Assembly: GCA_034439755.1 (NCBI GenBank) | Contig: JAWXAZ010000036.1 | Span: forward strand, 1-64,000 | DNA from: B1 sp034439755 | Lineage (GTDB): Bacteria > Bacteroidota > Bacteroidia > UKL13-3 | Length of the DNA stretch: 64,000 bases | Direction of reading: 5' to 3' | Shown: in pieces, positions 55,751-64,000 of the stretch | How the letters are laid out: the number at the start of each line of letters is the position of its first letter | Numbering within the stretch: position 1 is the first letter of the stretch | Notes under the pieces: model-generated | Databases searched by the model: none | What the model saw: the letters and a program-made list of their open reading frames with translations, nothing else | Told to the model about the DNA's origin: nothing | Made by a program: the position numbers and the translations under genes

Positions 55751-57886
55751 TTAGGCCAAATCGTCTTTGGCAACTTTTAGATAATCTTCCACCAATTTCT
55801 TCTGAATTTCGTAAGCAACGGGTTGGTAAGAATCGAATTTCATGCTATAGTTTGCCTTACCTTGCGATATGCTTTTTAAAGAAGATTGGTAATCTTGCAT
55901 TTCAGACAATGGAACTTTGGCATTAATCTTTTGATAATGCTTGTAGGTATCCATGCCTTCTATGATGCCACGGCGGGTTTGCAAATCGCCCATAACGGCA
56001 CCGGTAATATCATCGTTACACAAAACTTCTACCATATAAACAGGCTCCATCAACTGAGGATCGGCCAGGTGAAATGCCTCTTTAAAGGCCATCATGCCTG
56101 CAATTTTAAAGGAGATATCATTGGAGTCTACTGCATGCATTTTGCCATCATAAATACACACACGCACATCGCGCACATAACTACCCGTAAGCGGACCTTC
56201 ATGCATTTTTTCCATGATACCTTTTAAGATAGAAGGTAAGAAACGGTTGTCTATTACCCCGCCAACTATGCAATTATAAAACACCAATTTACCACCCCAT
56301 GGCAAAGGATGCTCATCGCGGCCGCGCACACTTACATTTACGGGATCTGGCATGCCTTCATAAAAAGGTTCTACAATCATGTGAACTTCGCCAAACTGAC
56401 CAGCGCCACCACTTTGTTTTTTATGGCGATAAAATGAGGTAACCGATTTGCGAATGGTCTCGCGGTAAGCAATCTTTGGTCGCACAAAATTTACATCCAA
56501 TTTATAGATGTGATCGAGCTTCCATTTTACCACAGCTAAGTGCATTTCGCCCCTGCAATTAATTAAGGTTTGCTTTAATTCTTGCGAGGATACAATGTTT
56601 AAACTCGGGTCCTCTTCATTGAGTTGATGCAAGGCTGCCGACAATTTATCCTCTTCGCCTTTTTTAACTAATTCAATGGCCATTTGCAAGTGAGGCTCTG
56701 GGAAAACAATTGGGTTCAGGGCAATATTTTTACCTTTTACATGCAAAGAATTATTGGTATGGGTATTGCGTAATTTTATGGTAGCGCCAATATCACCGGC
56801 GGCCAATTCATCAACAGGAATGCGCTTCTTACCTTCTAATAAAAATAACTGATTAAGCTTTTCACTGGTTCCATTGTTTTCATTTACCAATTCCATGCCC
56901 ACGGATACGGTTCCAGAATATACTTTAAACAACGACATTTCGCCCAGGTGCGCTTCGTTAACGGTTTTAAAAACAAAGATACAAGTTGCACCATCTGCTT
57001 TGCAAGGCAGGCTATCGCCATTGATGGTGATTTGCACGGGCATTTCACTGGCGCTCGGACAAACATTGTCTATAAAGCCTAAAATGCGGCCAATGCCCAT
57101 ATCTTTTTTGGCAGAAGTGCAGAACAATGGAAACAAATCGTGGTTAATTAAAGATTTTTTTAATCCAGCACGCATGTCATCCTCGCTTAAAGTACCCTGC
57201 TCAAAATACTTCTCCATTAAACCCTCATCGTTGCCCGCAATGGCCTCAATAAGGTCCTTTTGCATTTGCTCTGCCTTCTCCATTTGGGCGGCAGGAATAG
57301 GCAATTTTTGAGGCTTACCACCTTCTGCTGCAAACTGATAAAGCACCATATTAAGCACATCAACAATGGCATTAAAACCCGCACCCTGGTTTAGCGGATA
57401 TTGCACCACCACCACGTTGCTGCCAAAACGGTTGCGCGCTTGCTCTACCGTGCGTTCAAAATCTGCCAGTTCATGATCCATTTGGTTCACGGCAATGAGC
57501 ATGGGCGTTTTAAACTCCTCTGTGTATTCCCAAACAATTTCGGTTCCAACCTCCACCCCGTGGGCACCATTGAGCACCATAATGCCTGTATCGGCCACAC
57601 GCAAAGAAGCAATTACCTCCCCTGCAAAATCGTCGAAGCCAGGCGTATCAATGATGTTAATTTTATACCCCTTCCAAGTGGTATGAAGCAATTTTGCAAA
57701 AACAGAATTCCCTCGCTCCTGCTCCAATTCATGGTAATCGGCAATGGTATTTTTCTCTTCAACAGTTCCCCTGCGCGTAATTAAACCCGCTTCGTAAACT
57801 GCACATTCGGCGAGGGTTGTTTTACCACTGCCAGAATGCCCAAGCAAGACAATGTTCTTAACATGGGCGGTATCAAAAGTTGCCAT
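55751..57886 (-). CDS. EF-G-like translational GTPase (paralogue)
   Basis: Ribosome-associated GTPase of 711 residues with the EF-G domain order: G domain with G1 GHSGSGKTT (about 15-23) and G3 DTPGFDD, then domains II-V, ending in the EF-G C-terminus (GDLQTRRGIIEGMDT ... YSMKFDSYQPV). It differs from canonical FusA: the switch region reads RGNSV instead of RGITI, and the base-recognition motif is NQMD instead of NKMD. It is not next to rpsL, rpsG or tuf. It belongs to the EF-G-like branch common in Bacteroidota. Whether it translocates, recycles ribosomes or acts elsewhere is open. Confidence 0.9.
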   Translation of the reverse strand: MATFDTAHVKNIVLLGHSGSGKTTLAECAVYEAGLITRRGTVEEKNTIADYHELEQERGNSVFAKLLHTTWKGYKINIIDTPGFDDFAGEVIASLRVADTGIMVLNGAHGVEVGTEIVWEYTEEFKTPMLIAVNQMDHELADFERTVEQARNRFGSNVVVVQYPLNQGAGFNAIVDVLNMVLYQFAAEGGKPQKLPIPAAQMEKAEQMQKDLIEAIAGNDEGLMEKYFEQGTLSEDDMRAGLKKSLINHDLFPLFCTSAKKDMGIGRILGFIDNVCPSASEMPVQITINGDSLPCKADGATCIFVFKTVNEAHLGEMSLFKVYSGTVSVGMELVNENNGTSEKLNQLFLLEGKKRIPVDELAAGDIGATIKLRNTHTNNSLHVKGKNIALNPIVFPEPHLQMAIELVKKGEEDKLSAALHQLNEEDPSLNIVSSQELKQTLINCRGEMHLAVVKWKLDHIYKLDVNFVRPKIAYRETIRKSVTSFYRHKKQSGGAGQFGEVHMIVEPFYEGMPDPVNVSVRGRDEHPLPWGGKLVFYNCIVGGVIDNRFLPSILKGIMEKMHEGPLTGSYVRDVRVCIYDGKMHAVDSNDISFKIAGMMAFKEAFHLADPQLMEPVYMVEVLCNDDITGAVMGDLQTRRGIIEGMDTYKHYQKINAKVPLSEMQDYQSSLKSISQGKANYSMKFDSYQPVAYEIQKKLVEDYLKVAKDDLA

Positions 57887-58029
57887 ATATATATAAATTT
57901 GTTAACACGAAATTATTCTATAATGGCATTCCTAGGTATGATTTAAATTAGTTTTCAAGCTATTAAATGTCAATATTAAACCCGCGCCCATTAAATTTAC
58001 ACTAAAGAGGGTCTAGCAGGGTAAAAATG

Positions 58030-58118
58030 GTAAAATAAGGCTGCATTAAAGCCGAAATTAGGCTTATATTCCTATTTTTAGTAAAATAAGCTTTATTTTT
58101 TGACCTTCATTTTACTAA
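58030..58118 (+). promoter_or_regulatory. Possible operator region before an ATPase relic
   Basis: A perfect 10-bp inverted repeat, TTAGTAAAAT (58078-58087) and ATTTTACTAA (58109-58118), with a further direct copy of GTAAAATAAG at 58030 and 58081. It ends 12 bases before the ATG of a truncated ORF, where a TAATTTGC box could be a -7 element. The function is inferred from position only. The remainder of the 340-base gap shows nothing else. Confidence 0.4.
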
Positions 58119-58130
58119 TTTGCATTCGCT

Positions 58131-58202
58131 ATGGCATTGCATCCTTTTTCAGAAGAGCAAATTATTGCTAGGCTACAATTCGAAAATCCATGGTGGGGAT
58201 AA
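58131..58202 (+). pseudogene. 5' relic of an AAA_14/DUF4143-type ATPase gene
   Basis: A 23-codon ORF, MALHPFSEEQIIARLQFENP plus WWG and stop. The ENPWW segment after a short helix is the usual beginning of AAA_14/DUF4143 ATPases, which then continue for about 350-400 residues. Here the frame ends at once and the DUF4175 stop lies 26 bases further, so the rest of the gene has been deleted. It is too short to be functional. Confidence 0.5.
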
Positions 58203-58227
58203 ATACACTAGAAAGTCAAAAATAAAC

Positions 58228-61200
58228 CTACTTCTCCAAATACTCTTTTGCCTTTTGTTTGTAGTAGGGTTTCATTTCTATGGGAACAGATTGCAACAAC
58301 TCTGTATTGCGTTGGTTATTGCGTTTAAATTTCTCTAGGTATTGCGGATTGGGTTTAGACAATTCTTTGCCTTGGTTGGCTTCTCTTTTCTGCTCCTCTT
58401 CCTGCTTTCTTTCTGCCTTCTCGTGCTCCAATAAGCGGGTTAAAATCTCCTCTTGCCTCATAAGCGTTTCTTGGGTTAGTCGCTTATTCACCAATTCCTT
58501 CTCTGTTTCTTCCATCAACTTTTGCAAATCGCCCAACTGCTTTCCTCCGCCCATTTTCTCCTTCTCTAAAGCATCCATTTGGCTCATCATTTTCTGCATC
58601 TGTTGCCTTATTGCCATCTGCTGCGCTGCCATTCGCGCAAACTGTTCACTACCGGGTTTACTCTTTTCTCCACTCCCGCTTTTATTCATGCCATCCTTCA
58701 ATTGCTTGTTCATCTCTTCCTGCATTTTCTTGAGCTGCCCCATACTAGGCTTGCTGCCCTTGCCGGGCTTTTTAGATGGCTTGCCTTTGCCCTTGCTCTT
58801 GGCATCTTTTTTCTGCTGTTGCTGCTGCTGCATTTGTTGCAGGGCATCGCTTAACATAACACCCAAGTTATTCATGTGACTCATGGCATACTGTTGCTGC
58901 ACCCTTATCTGTCCGTTATCTCGGGTCGAAAAACTGTTGCTAGCTTGGTTTAAATTGCTATTCATTTTTGTTAACTCGCGGTTCACAAACGACTTAATTT
59001 CTGGCACCCTTTTGCTTAAAGCCTGCAGGCTATCTTCCACCATTCTTGCATTGTCTTTTAAGGTCTTTTGTTCCTGAGCCAATTGCACAAATTGCGGATT
59101 ATACCCATTGATAGATTTCATTTGCTCCATCAATTTTTCTTGGTCCTTGCTCAATTGGATGAGGTTCTCCAAAATTTCACGCAAGGCCTGCTCATTCACT
59201 TCCTCCTGCTCTTCTTCTTCCTTTTCGGCCTTCTCTTGCATCTTCTCTTGCATCTTCTCCATTTCTTCCGATGCTTCCTTTTGTTCTTTGCTGCTTTTCT
59301 TATTGTTGCCGTTCTTTAACTGCTCGCCGCTTTGCTGCATTTTCTCCTCAATCTTCTTCTCCTCTTCTTTGGTATCTGCAAGGTCTTTTGGGTTCTCTAA
59401 ATCTTTGTTCTGCTCTTGCAAATCTTTTAAATCTTTTTGCAAATCTTTAAACTCTTTATTCAACTCATCTTGTTTCTGCTTAAGCTCCTCATTGCTTTTA
59501 TTTTTCTGCTCGGTATCCTTCGATAATTCAGCTTGTTTTTTAGCTAAGTCTTTCAAATCTTTCATGGCCTCATCCATCTTCTTCTCCACCTCCAATTGTT
59601 TATACATTTCTAGCATGCGGTCTAACTCCTTCTCTACATCCTTGTTGTTGAGGTCCATCTTTTCGAGTTCTTTCTTAATTTGATCTTTGTTTTGCTGCTT
59701 CATCAGCTCTTCCATCTGCTTCATCAGCTTTTTCATCTCATCTGTCATCAACTCCTCATACATTTTTTGCAACTCTTGTTGCTTTTCCATAATGCGTTCC
59801 TCTTCCTCTTTAAACGCTTGTTCCTTTTGGTTTTTCTGCTTAAAATCTTTTTGCAGTTCTTCCATTTTCTGAGCCAAGTCTTTTTGCCGTTTATTCAATT
59901 GCTCTAGTTTCTTTTTCTCTTCAAAAGTTAAAGGCTGTTGCGACTTCAATTTCTTTTGTATTTCATTTAAATCTTTTTTCAACTCTTTGGATTCCTTTAA
60001 GGCTTCTTCCATTTTTTGCTGCAAGGCCTTGCTGTCTGCTTGAGTTTGTTCTTTAATTTCATTCTTGGTTGGCGCCTTTACTGCCAATGGTTTCGACTTA
60101 CTCGATTTAGCACCATGCACACCGTCATTGTCCCACAATTCAAAATAATATTCAATCTCATCGCCACTCACAAAGTTGATATCGTACAAGCTAAAGGTAT
60201 GCATAATGTCTATGCGCTTTGCCGATACAATAGGAATGGTAGTGCTTACAAATCCTTTGGACACTTTGGCTTTATCATCCGAAGCCAAAAAACGGTAATT
60301 AAAACTTAGTTTGCTAAGGCCATGGTCGTCTGAACCCATACCACCAAAATAATAAATTTTTCCGCTTACAGAATCAATTTGTGCTTCCATTTCAATGCTC
60401 GGAAAAGCATCGGGCATCACATCAATTTGAAAATAGAGAGAATCGCCTTTCTTTACCCGCTCATTGCTTAATTTAATGGCATAATTATCGCTTAAAAAAA
60501 ACTTTCTGCTATAACTATAATGCACGCCATCGGGAGAATTGGCTTTGACATTTAACAGGTTAAATTGCAAGTTAATTTCAGTGGTTTGTTTGCTGGTAAA
60601 TTGCCATTTTACTATTGTTCCCGACGGCATGGATAAATCGCCCGGGTTGGCAATTACCTCATCTTTCATCTGCAAATATGCCGGATAATCTAAGCTCACA
60701 CTATACCCTAACATTACAGGGCGCCACCATACCTGCAAAGTTTTTTCTGCGTCTTCAAAACCCAAAGCTTCTAAATAAAAAGGGGTAGTTTCTTGCACAT
60801 TTCTAAAGTGATATACAAAGTGTGTGGCATCTTCCTTTTCTAATTTATAGACCTGATTTAGCAGGTGAATAAAAACTTCATTGGGTAATTCTTTACCCAA
60901 CATTTTTACTTGCAAGGTAAAATCTTGATATTGCTCTGCGCTTAAATTGTTGTTTTCTATCACAAATTCGAAGGGTGCAGGTTCTTTAAAAACTTGGTTG
61001 TATTGCAAAACTCTTTGCGCCCCATCGCTCACCAATTGCGGCGAAAAAACGAGCAATGCCGCCAAAATTAAGAGCGGAATAAGGGCAAATTTTGCATACT
61101 TAATATTGCCTTTATAATCTATTGCCGCACTAAAAGGGACGGGCGATAATTCTTGTGTCTTTTGTTCAATTGCAGCCAATAACAAACTCTGATCTGGACT

Positions 61201-61557
61201 AGACACTTCGAGTAATTGCAGGGCATTTAGCAACTTGTCGTTTACTTCAGAAAAGTGTTTTCCAATAATATCTGCCGCATCGGTTCTGCTTAATTGCTTG
61301 CCCATGCGGGCCAATTTAGCAACCGGAATTAGGATAAATTTATAGCACAAAACGGCGCTTAGAGTTAGCCAGAAAAAAAACAAAAATGCGCGAATGGTGC
61401 TGGTGTACCTGCCAAAATACTCGAGTAAAGTTACACCCAAAAAAGCCAGCACAAAAACACCTAAAAAGATAATGCTTCCTTTGAGTAACTGATTTTTATA
61501 ATACTTTTTTACAAAAGCATCTAATTTTTGAACAAGCAAATGGTTTGAACCCATCAT
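58228..61557 (-). CDS. DUF4175 family membrane protein with long charged coiled coil
   Basis: Protein of 1109 residues. Transmembrane helices are near 28-45, 55-75 and 155-172, then a periplasmic beta-rich part (about 200-490) resembling the DUF4175 family. From about 500 to 1090 the chain is almost wholly Lys, Glu, Gln, Met and Leu in heptad-like patterns, a very long coiled coil. Poly-Gln occurs near 930, followed by a Lys/Gly/Ser-rich patch. The function is unknown. It starts two bases after the stop of a small membrane-protein gene. Confidence 0.8.
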   Translation of the reverse strand: MMGSNHLLVQKLDAFVKKYYKNQLLKGSIIFLGVFVLAFLGVTLLEYFGRYTSTIRAFLFFFWLTLSAVLCYKFILIPVAKLARMGKQLSRTDAADIIGKHFSEVNDKLLNALQLLEVSSPDQSLLLAAIEQKTQELSPVPFSAAIDYKGNIKYAKFALIPLLILAALLVFSPQLVSDGAQRVLQYNQVFKEPAPFEFVIENNNLSAEQYQDFTLQVKMLGKELPNEVFIHLLNQVYKLEKEDATHFVYHFRNVQETTPFYLEALGFEDAEKTLQVWWRPVMLGYSVSLDYPAYLQMKDEVIANPGDLSMPSGTIVKWQFTSKQTTEINLQFNLLNVKANSPDGVHYSYSRKFFLSDNYAIKLSNERVKKGDSLYFQIDVMPDAFPSIEMEAQIDSVSGKIYYFGGMGSDDHGLSKLSFNYRFLASDDKAKVSKGFVSTTIPIVSAKRIDIMHTFSLYDINFVSGDEIEYYFELWDNDGVHGAKSSKSKPLAVKAPTKNEIKEQTQADSKALQQKMEEALKESKELKKDLNEIQKKLKSQQPLTFEEKKKLEQLNKRQKDLAQKMEELQKDFKQKNQKEQAFKEEEERIMEKQQELQKMYEELMTDEMKKLMKQMEELMKQQNKDQIKKELEKMDLNNKDVEKELDRMLEMYKQLEVEKKMDEAMKDLKDLAKKQAELSKDTEQKNKSNEELKQKQDELNKEFKDLQKDLKDLQEQNKDLENPKDLADTKEEEKKIEEKMQQSGEQLKNGNNKKSSKEQKEASEEMEKMQEKMQEKAEKEEEEQEEVNEQALREILENLIQLSKDQEKLMEQMKSINGYNPQFVQLAQEQKTLKDNARMVEDSLQALSKRVPEIKSFVNRELTKMNSNLNQASNSFSTRDNGQIRVQQQYAMSHMNNLGVMLSDALQQMQQQQQQKKDAKSKGKGKPSKKPGKGSKPSMGQLKKMQEEMNKQLKDGMNKSGSGEKSKPGSEQFARMAAQQMAIRQQMQKMMSQMDALEKEKMGGGKQLGDLQKLMEETEKELVNKRLTQETLMRQEEILTRLLEHEKAERKQEEEQKREANQGKELSKPNPQYLEKFKRNNQRNTELLQSVPIEMKPYYKQKAKEYLEK

Positions 61558-61559
61558 GG

Positions 61560-61745
61560 TTAAAAGTTATCCTTCAATTTAAAATATATATCGTCTATTG
61601 GCCCATTAAACGTACGAAATATATCAATCTTATACTCATGTTTTAATTCCATTACAAACAGAACAAAAAACAAAAAGAGCACAGAAAGGTAAAAAACTAT
61701 CTTTAGCCTATACAACCAATGCTGCAAATTCTCCTTGTTGAACAT
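61560..61745 (-). CDS. Small single-helix membrane protein
   Basis: Protein of 61 residues (start at the ATG of MFNKENLQHW) with one transmembrane helix (about 15-36) and a basic-acidic tail. No family is recognised. The stop is two bases from the DUF4175 start, so translational coupling and a shared function with that protein are likely. Confidence 0.5.
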   Translation of the reverse strand: MFNKENLQHWLYRLKIVFYLSVLFLFFVLFVMELKHEYKIDIFRTFNGPIDDIYFKLKDNF

Positions 61746-61898
61746 GTTACAATTATAAGGGAAAAGGCCAAAATTTACCGCTAAAATTAAAGATAATATC
61801 ATTACTTAAATTAAATTAGCACAAAGTACAATTTGATTTAAGTTTGGCAAATGCCGAACAACAAGAGGTAAAAGTAACGGTTTAAACCAAAGACCTAG

Positions 61899-61919
61899 CG
61901 CCCGCAACTGATACGGGCG
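61899..61919. other. GC-rich hairpin
   Basis: Perfect 6-bp stem CGCCCG/CGGGCG with a 9-nt loop, in otherwise AT-rich noncoding DNA 30 bases before a longer inverted repeat. Confidence 0.6.
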
Positions 61920-61949
61920 AGTTCATTGCTGCGTCAATTATACCGATTA

Positions 61950-62004
61950 AACAACATAAATAGTCCAATTTCGACAAATATCGCCTTGTACTATTTATGT
62001 TGTT
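61950..62004. repeat. Perfect 15-bp inverted repeat
   Basis: AACAACATAAATAGT (61950-61964) and its exact complement ACTATTTATGTTGTT (61990-62004) around a 25-nt spacer that contains CGACAAATATCG. No T run follows on either strand, so it is not a standard terminator. It sits in the roughly 300-base gap between the DUF4175 cluster and a KilA-N pseudogene. No gene is seen there. Confidence 0.85.
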
Positions 62005-62050
62005 ATCTCGGCATTTACCTCAGTAAAATTAGCCAATAGCTTTGGGTTAT

Positions 62051-62838
62051 TTAATAATTACAATTGGTATTATACGCCGTTAGCTTTATTTTTCGGAATA
62101 AAATCAATAACTGCCCATTAGGTCTGTTTTCTGTAGTTATATATTTCAGCCTTTTTAATCCCGCATGTTGCAGAAGCGATTTCATTTGGGTAATGGCTAC
62201 CTTGTTAAGTTGAATTAACCTTTCAGATTGTTTCAATCCTTGATGAATGAGCACAGAATTGATGCTTTCCATATTTGATGATATGACCAATTGCTCTATA
62301 TTTGCTGTATCTCTTAAGTTTCCTTCGGCATTTGGGTTGGCAATGCGCCATTGTTTTGAGGTTACACCAAATAGCGCCATATTAAGCATATCAACTTCAT
62401 CTGCATACACGAAATTTATTTTCTCTTTTGATAATGTTATTGGTATAAGTTTTTCCTTAATGGCATCGGTAAGAATGTGGTAATTAACTTTTGTTAAAGT
62501 TAGGCAAAGGTTCCACCATATCTACCTCATTTTGAAATAATTCCTTTCGCATGGGCAGTTTCAATCCATTTTTTAGGCGTCATTACAAAGCTGTTTAATC
62601 CGGCTTGTTTTCTAAACCCCTCGAATTCGATGGGTTAGAAATCTGGGTTATACATGAGCTCCCAAAAGCGTAATAATTCTATGGTATTTCTATTTCGAAA
62701 CCAGTTTTGAATAATGGTATCCATATTGGAGGAATCCTTATAACGGGCAATATCTGTTAACGAAATAAAATCTGTTTGATCTCCTTGAAAAAGATTAATC
62801 TCGGCTCCTTGTGCATAAATGGCTTTGTTCTTAGGCAT
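62051..62838 (-). pseudogene. KilA-N domain protein pseudogene
   Basis: The reading starts as an intact KilA-N DNA-binding domain (MPKNKAIYAQGAEINLFQGD ... DFISLTDIARYKD ... WFRNRNTIELLRFWE), then meets TAA at 62637-62635. It continues in frame (PIEFEGFRKQAGLNSFVMTP KKWIETAHAKGI) to a TGA at 62529-62527. Then follows a shift and a gap where about 40 family residues (AFEFASW...) are missing, and the C-terminal part resumes (INFVYADEVDMLNMALFGVT ...) to the stop at 62051. Such proteins often accompany phage or mobile DNA. Clearly inactive. Confidence 0.85.
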
Positions 62839-62879
62839 AACCTAGTTGTTTTAAAAAGTTTAAAATTCTTTGGTTTTAA

Positions 62880-62954
62880 CCATGCTAATATTTGCATTTT
62901 AAACCCCTCGAATTCGATGGGGATAAAATCATAAGTTATATAGCTATAATTCAA
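62880..62954 (-). pseudogene. Fragment of a second KilA-N-like gene
   Basis: Reads YDFIPIEFEGFKMQ, matching NPDF.PIEFEGFRKQ of the pseudogene downstream. A 21-bp stretch around GAATTCGA is identical at 62614-62634 and 62901-62921. It has no domain on either side, so it is a leftover of a duplicated or recombined copy. Confidence 0.5.
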
Positions 62955-62987
62955 ACTTTAAGGGCAAATCTAATCCTACTTCCTTCA

Positions 62988-64000
62988 TTAATTTCGAACA
63001 AAGCTAAAGCTATCTCCGTTGAACAAGCCGCGGTTGCTTAATTTTAGGTGGGGAATAACCAATAAAGCCATAAAGGACAAACTCATAAATGGAGCTTGCA
63101 AAGTGGCGCCCAGTATGCCTTTGCTAAAGGCATCGACTTGCTTATACAATTCTGCTACTTCCCATGCTTCGCCATCGCTCATTAAGCCGGCAAGGGGCAA
63201 GGGCAATACCTTTTCTTGGGAGGCATTGCAGGCTACCAAAGCGCCTCTGTGTGCAATTACGGCATTGATGGCTTTACATAAATCTGCATCGCTGGTGCCT
63301 ACCGCAATAATATTATGGCTATCGTGGGCAACGGAACCTGCAATGGCGCCTTGGGTCAGACCAAAATTCTTGATATATGCAATGGCAGGGGCTTCTGTTT
63401 GATACCGGTTATAGACAACCAATTTTAGGCAATCGTATTCTGGTGTGCATTCGCTGGCGGGTACTTCTAACCTATGGGTTATCAATTGCCCTTCTAAGCA
63501 AACAATAACGGGCTCTGGATTGGCGGGCTTAAATGCGAGTTGCGTTACCGATAATGGCTGCGCAACAAATTGGTTCAGACAGTGAATGGGAACGCCTTTA
63601 AACAGGCAAACGCCCTTCTCTGCAAGCAATTCCCCGGCCACATAGGTTTGCAATACTTTTACTTCTTGCCAATTGTTTACCACAATAAAATCTGCTGTAT
63701 CGCCCACACGAAGGATTCCTTGCCGCATGCCATAATGCTGCCACGGGTTGATACAGGCCACTTGCAAGACCTTAAACAAATTATTGCCCAAGGCCAGGGC
63801 GCGCGCCACCAATTGGTTTATGTGACCCAACAACAAAGAATCTGGGTGCTTGTCGTCTGAGCAAAACATGAGCTGCTCATAATGCGTATCTAAAAGCGGA
63901 ATGAGGGTATCAAAATTTCTGGCTGCGCTACCTTCCCTAATTAAAATTTTCATGCCCAAGGCCAATTTCTCTTGGGCCTCTTGCAAGGTAAAACATTCGT
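62988..64000 (-). CDS. ade: Adenine deaminase, 5' end outside the window
   Basis: Deaminates adenine to hypoxanthine in purine salvage. The visible part covers the C-terminal two thirds: CFTLQEAQEKLALGMKILIR at the window edge, FCSDDKHPD (metal-site Asp), and the adenine-deaminase C-terminal domain (IAVGTSDADLCKAIN ... LPLPLAGLMSDG). The frame is open to base 64000 without a start, so the N-terminal amidohydrolase part lies beyond. No defects are visible. Confidence 0.92.
   Translation of the reverse strand, partial: ECFTLQEAQEKLALGMKILIREGSAARNFDTLIPLLDTHYEQLMFCSDDKHPDSLLLGHINQLVARALALGNNLFKVLQVACINPWQHYGMRQGILRVGDTADFIVVNNWQEVKVLQTYVAGELLAEKGVCLFKGVPIHCLNQFVAQPLSVTQLAFKPANPEPVIVCLEGQLITHRLEVPASECTPEYDCLKLVVYNRYQTEAPAIAYIKNFGLTQGAIAGSVAHDSHNIIAVGTSDADLCKAINAVIAHRGALVACNASQEKVLPLPLAGLMSDGEAWEVAELYKQVDAFSKGILGATLQAPFMSLSFMALLVIPHLKLSNRGLFNGDSFSFVRN

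Noticed and set aside
59680..59907. Several plus-strand ORFs opposite the DUF4175 coiled coil
   Set aside because: They are hydrophobic antisense readings of Lys/Glu-rich codons.

Overview
The window comes from an uncultured-looking member of the Bacteroidota. It is AT-rich, and it encodes type IX secretion parts (a PorP/SprF-family protein, a PorE-like protein, and cargo with type A and type B sorting domains). Many small families typical of the phylum are present (DUF2480, DUF4175, IPExxxVDY, DUF5362). I cannot name a genus. I found no rRNA, tRNA, CRISPR array or intact insertion sequence. 

Layout: bases 1-5.7 kb hold a 1602-residue exonuclease-RecQ-UvrD fusion helicase and a thioredoxin-like protein. 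From 5.8 to 9.7 kb there are small envelope and redox genes (YceI, an OB-fold protein, a thioredoxin-like protein) and a worn patch with a truncated anti-sigma-like gene, a gene remnant, a broken GNAT gene and two DUF1801 genes. Next come tex and an exported pirin. From 13.4 to 23 kb lies an adhesin/secretion operon: a giant repeat adhesin with a gliding-motility-type C-terminus, a PorP/SprF partner, and a PorE-like protein that carries the same repeat domain. From 23 to 27.3 kb are lptB, purF and an MscS channel, with four 53-bp tandem repeats between the last two. From 27.5 to 36.4 kb are a large beta-helix T9SS cargo, an arylsulfotransferase-like protein and a TsdA-like dihaem cytochrome. 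Then follow an amino-acid dehydrogenase and anmK, and a redox/stress set (PNPOx-like, DJ-1-like, FMN reductase). Next are an OmpA lipoprotein, a beta-barrel protein, a PAS histidine kinase, a SIMPL protein and an exported class V aminotransferase. From 47.4 to 57.9 kb are mostly housekeeping genes (TrpF-like, DUF2480, pyk, IPExxxVDY, acpP-fabF-rnc, msrBA, truA, an EF-G paralogue). The end holds DUF4175, a KilA-N pseudogene and the 3' part of adenine deaminase. 

Most notable signals: (1) the adhesin has an exact higher-order period of 1782 bp (six domains of 99 residues), with homologous domains in its operon partner; (2) the pyk/lipoprotein intergenic region is built from tandem copies of both flanking gene ends, including three tiny signal-peptide-like ORFs; (3) a dispersed palindromic word, GGTTCNNACC, and its half GGTTCAG are strikingly frequent inside and between genes; (4) there are several gene relics (GNAT, KilA-N, an AAA_14 start) and a deletion scar; (5) a TrpF-like protein has lost both catalytic residues.
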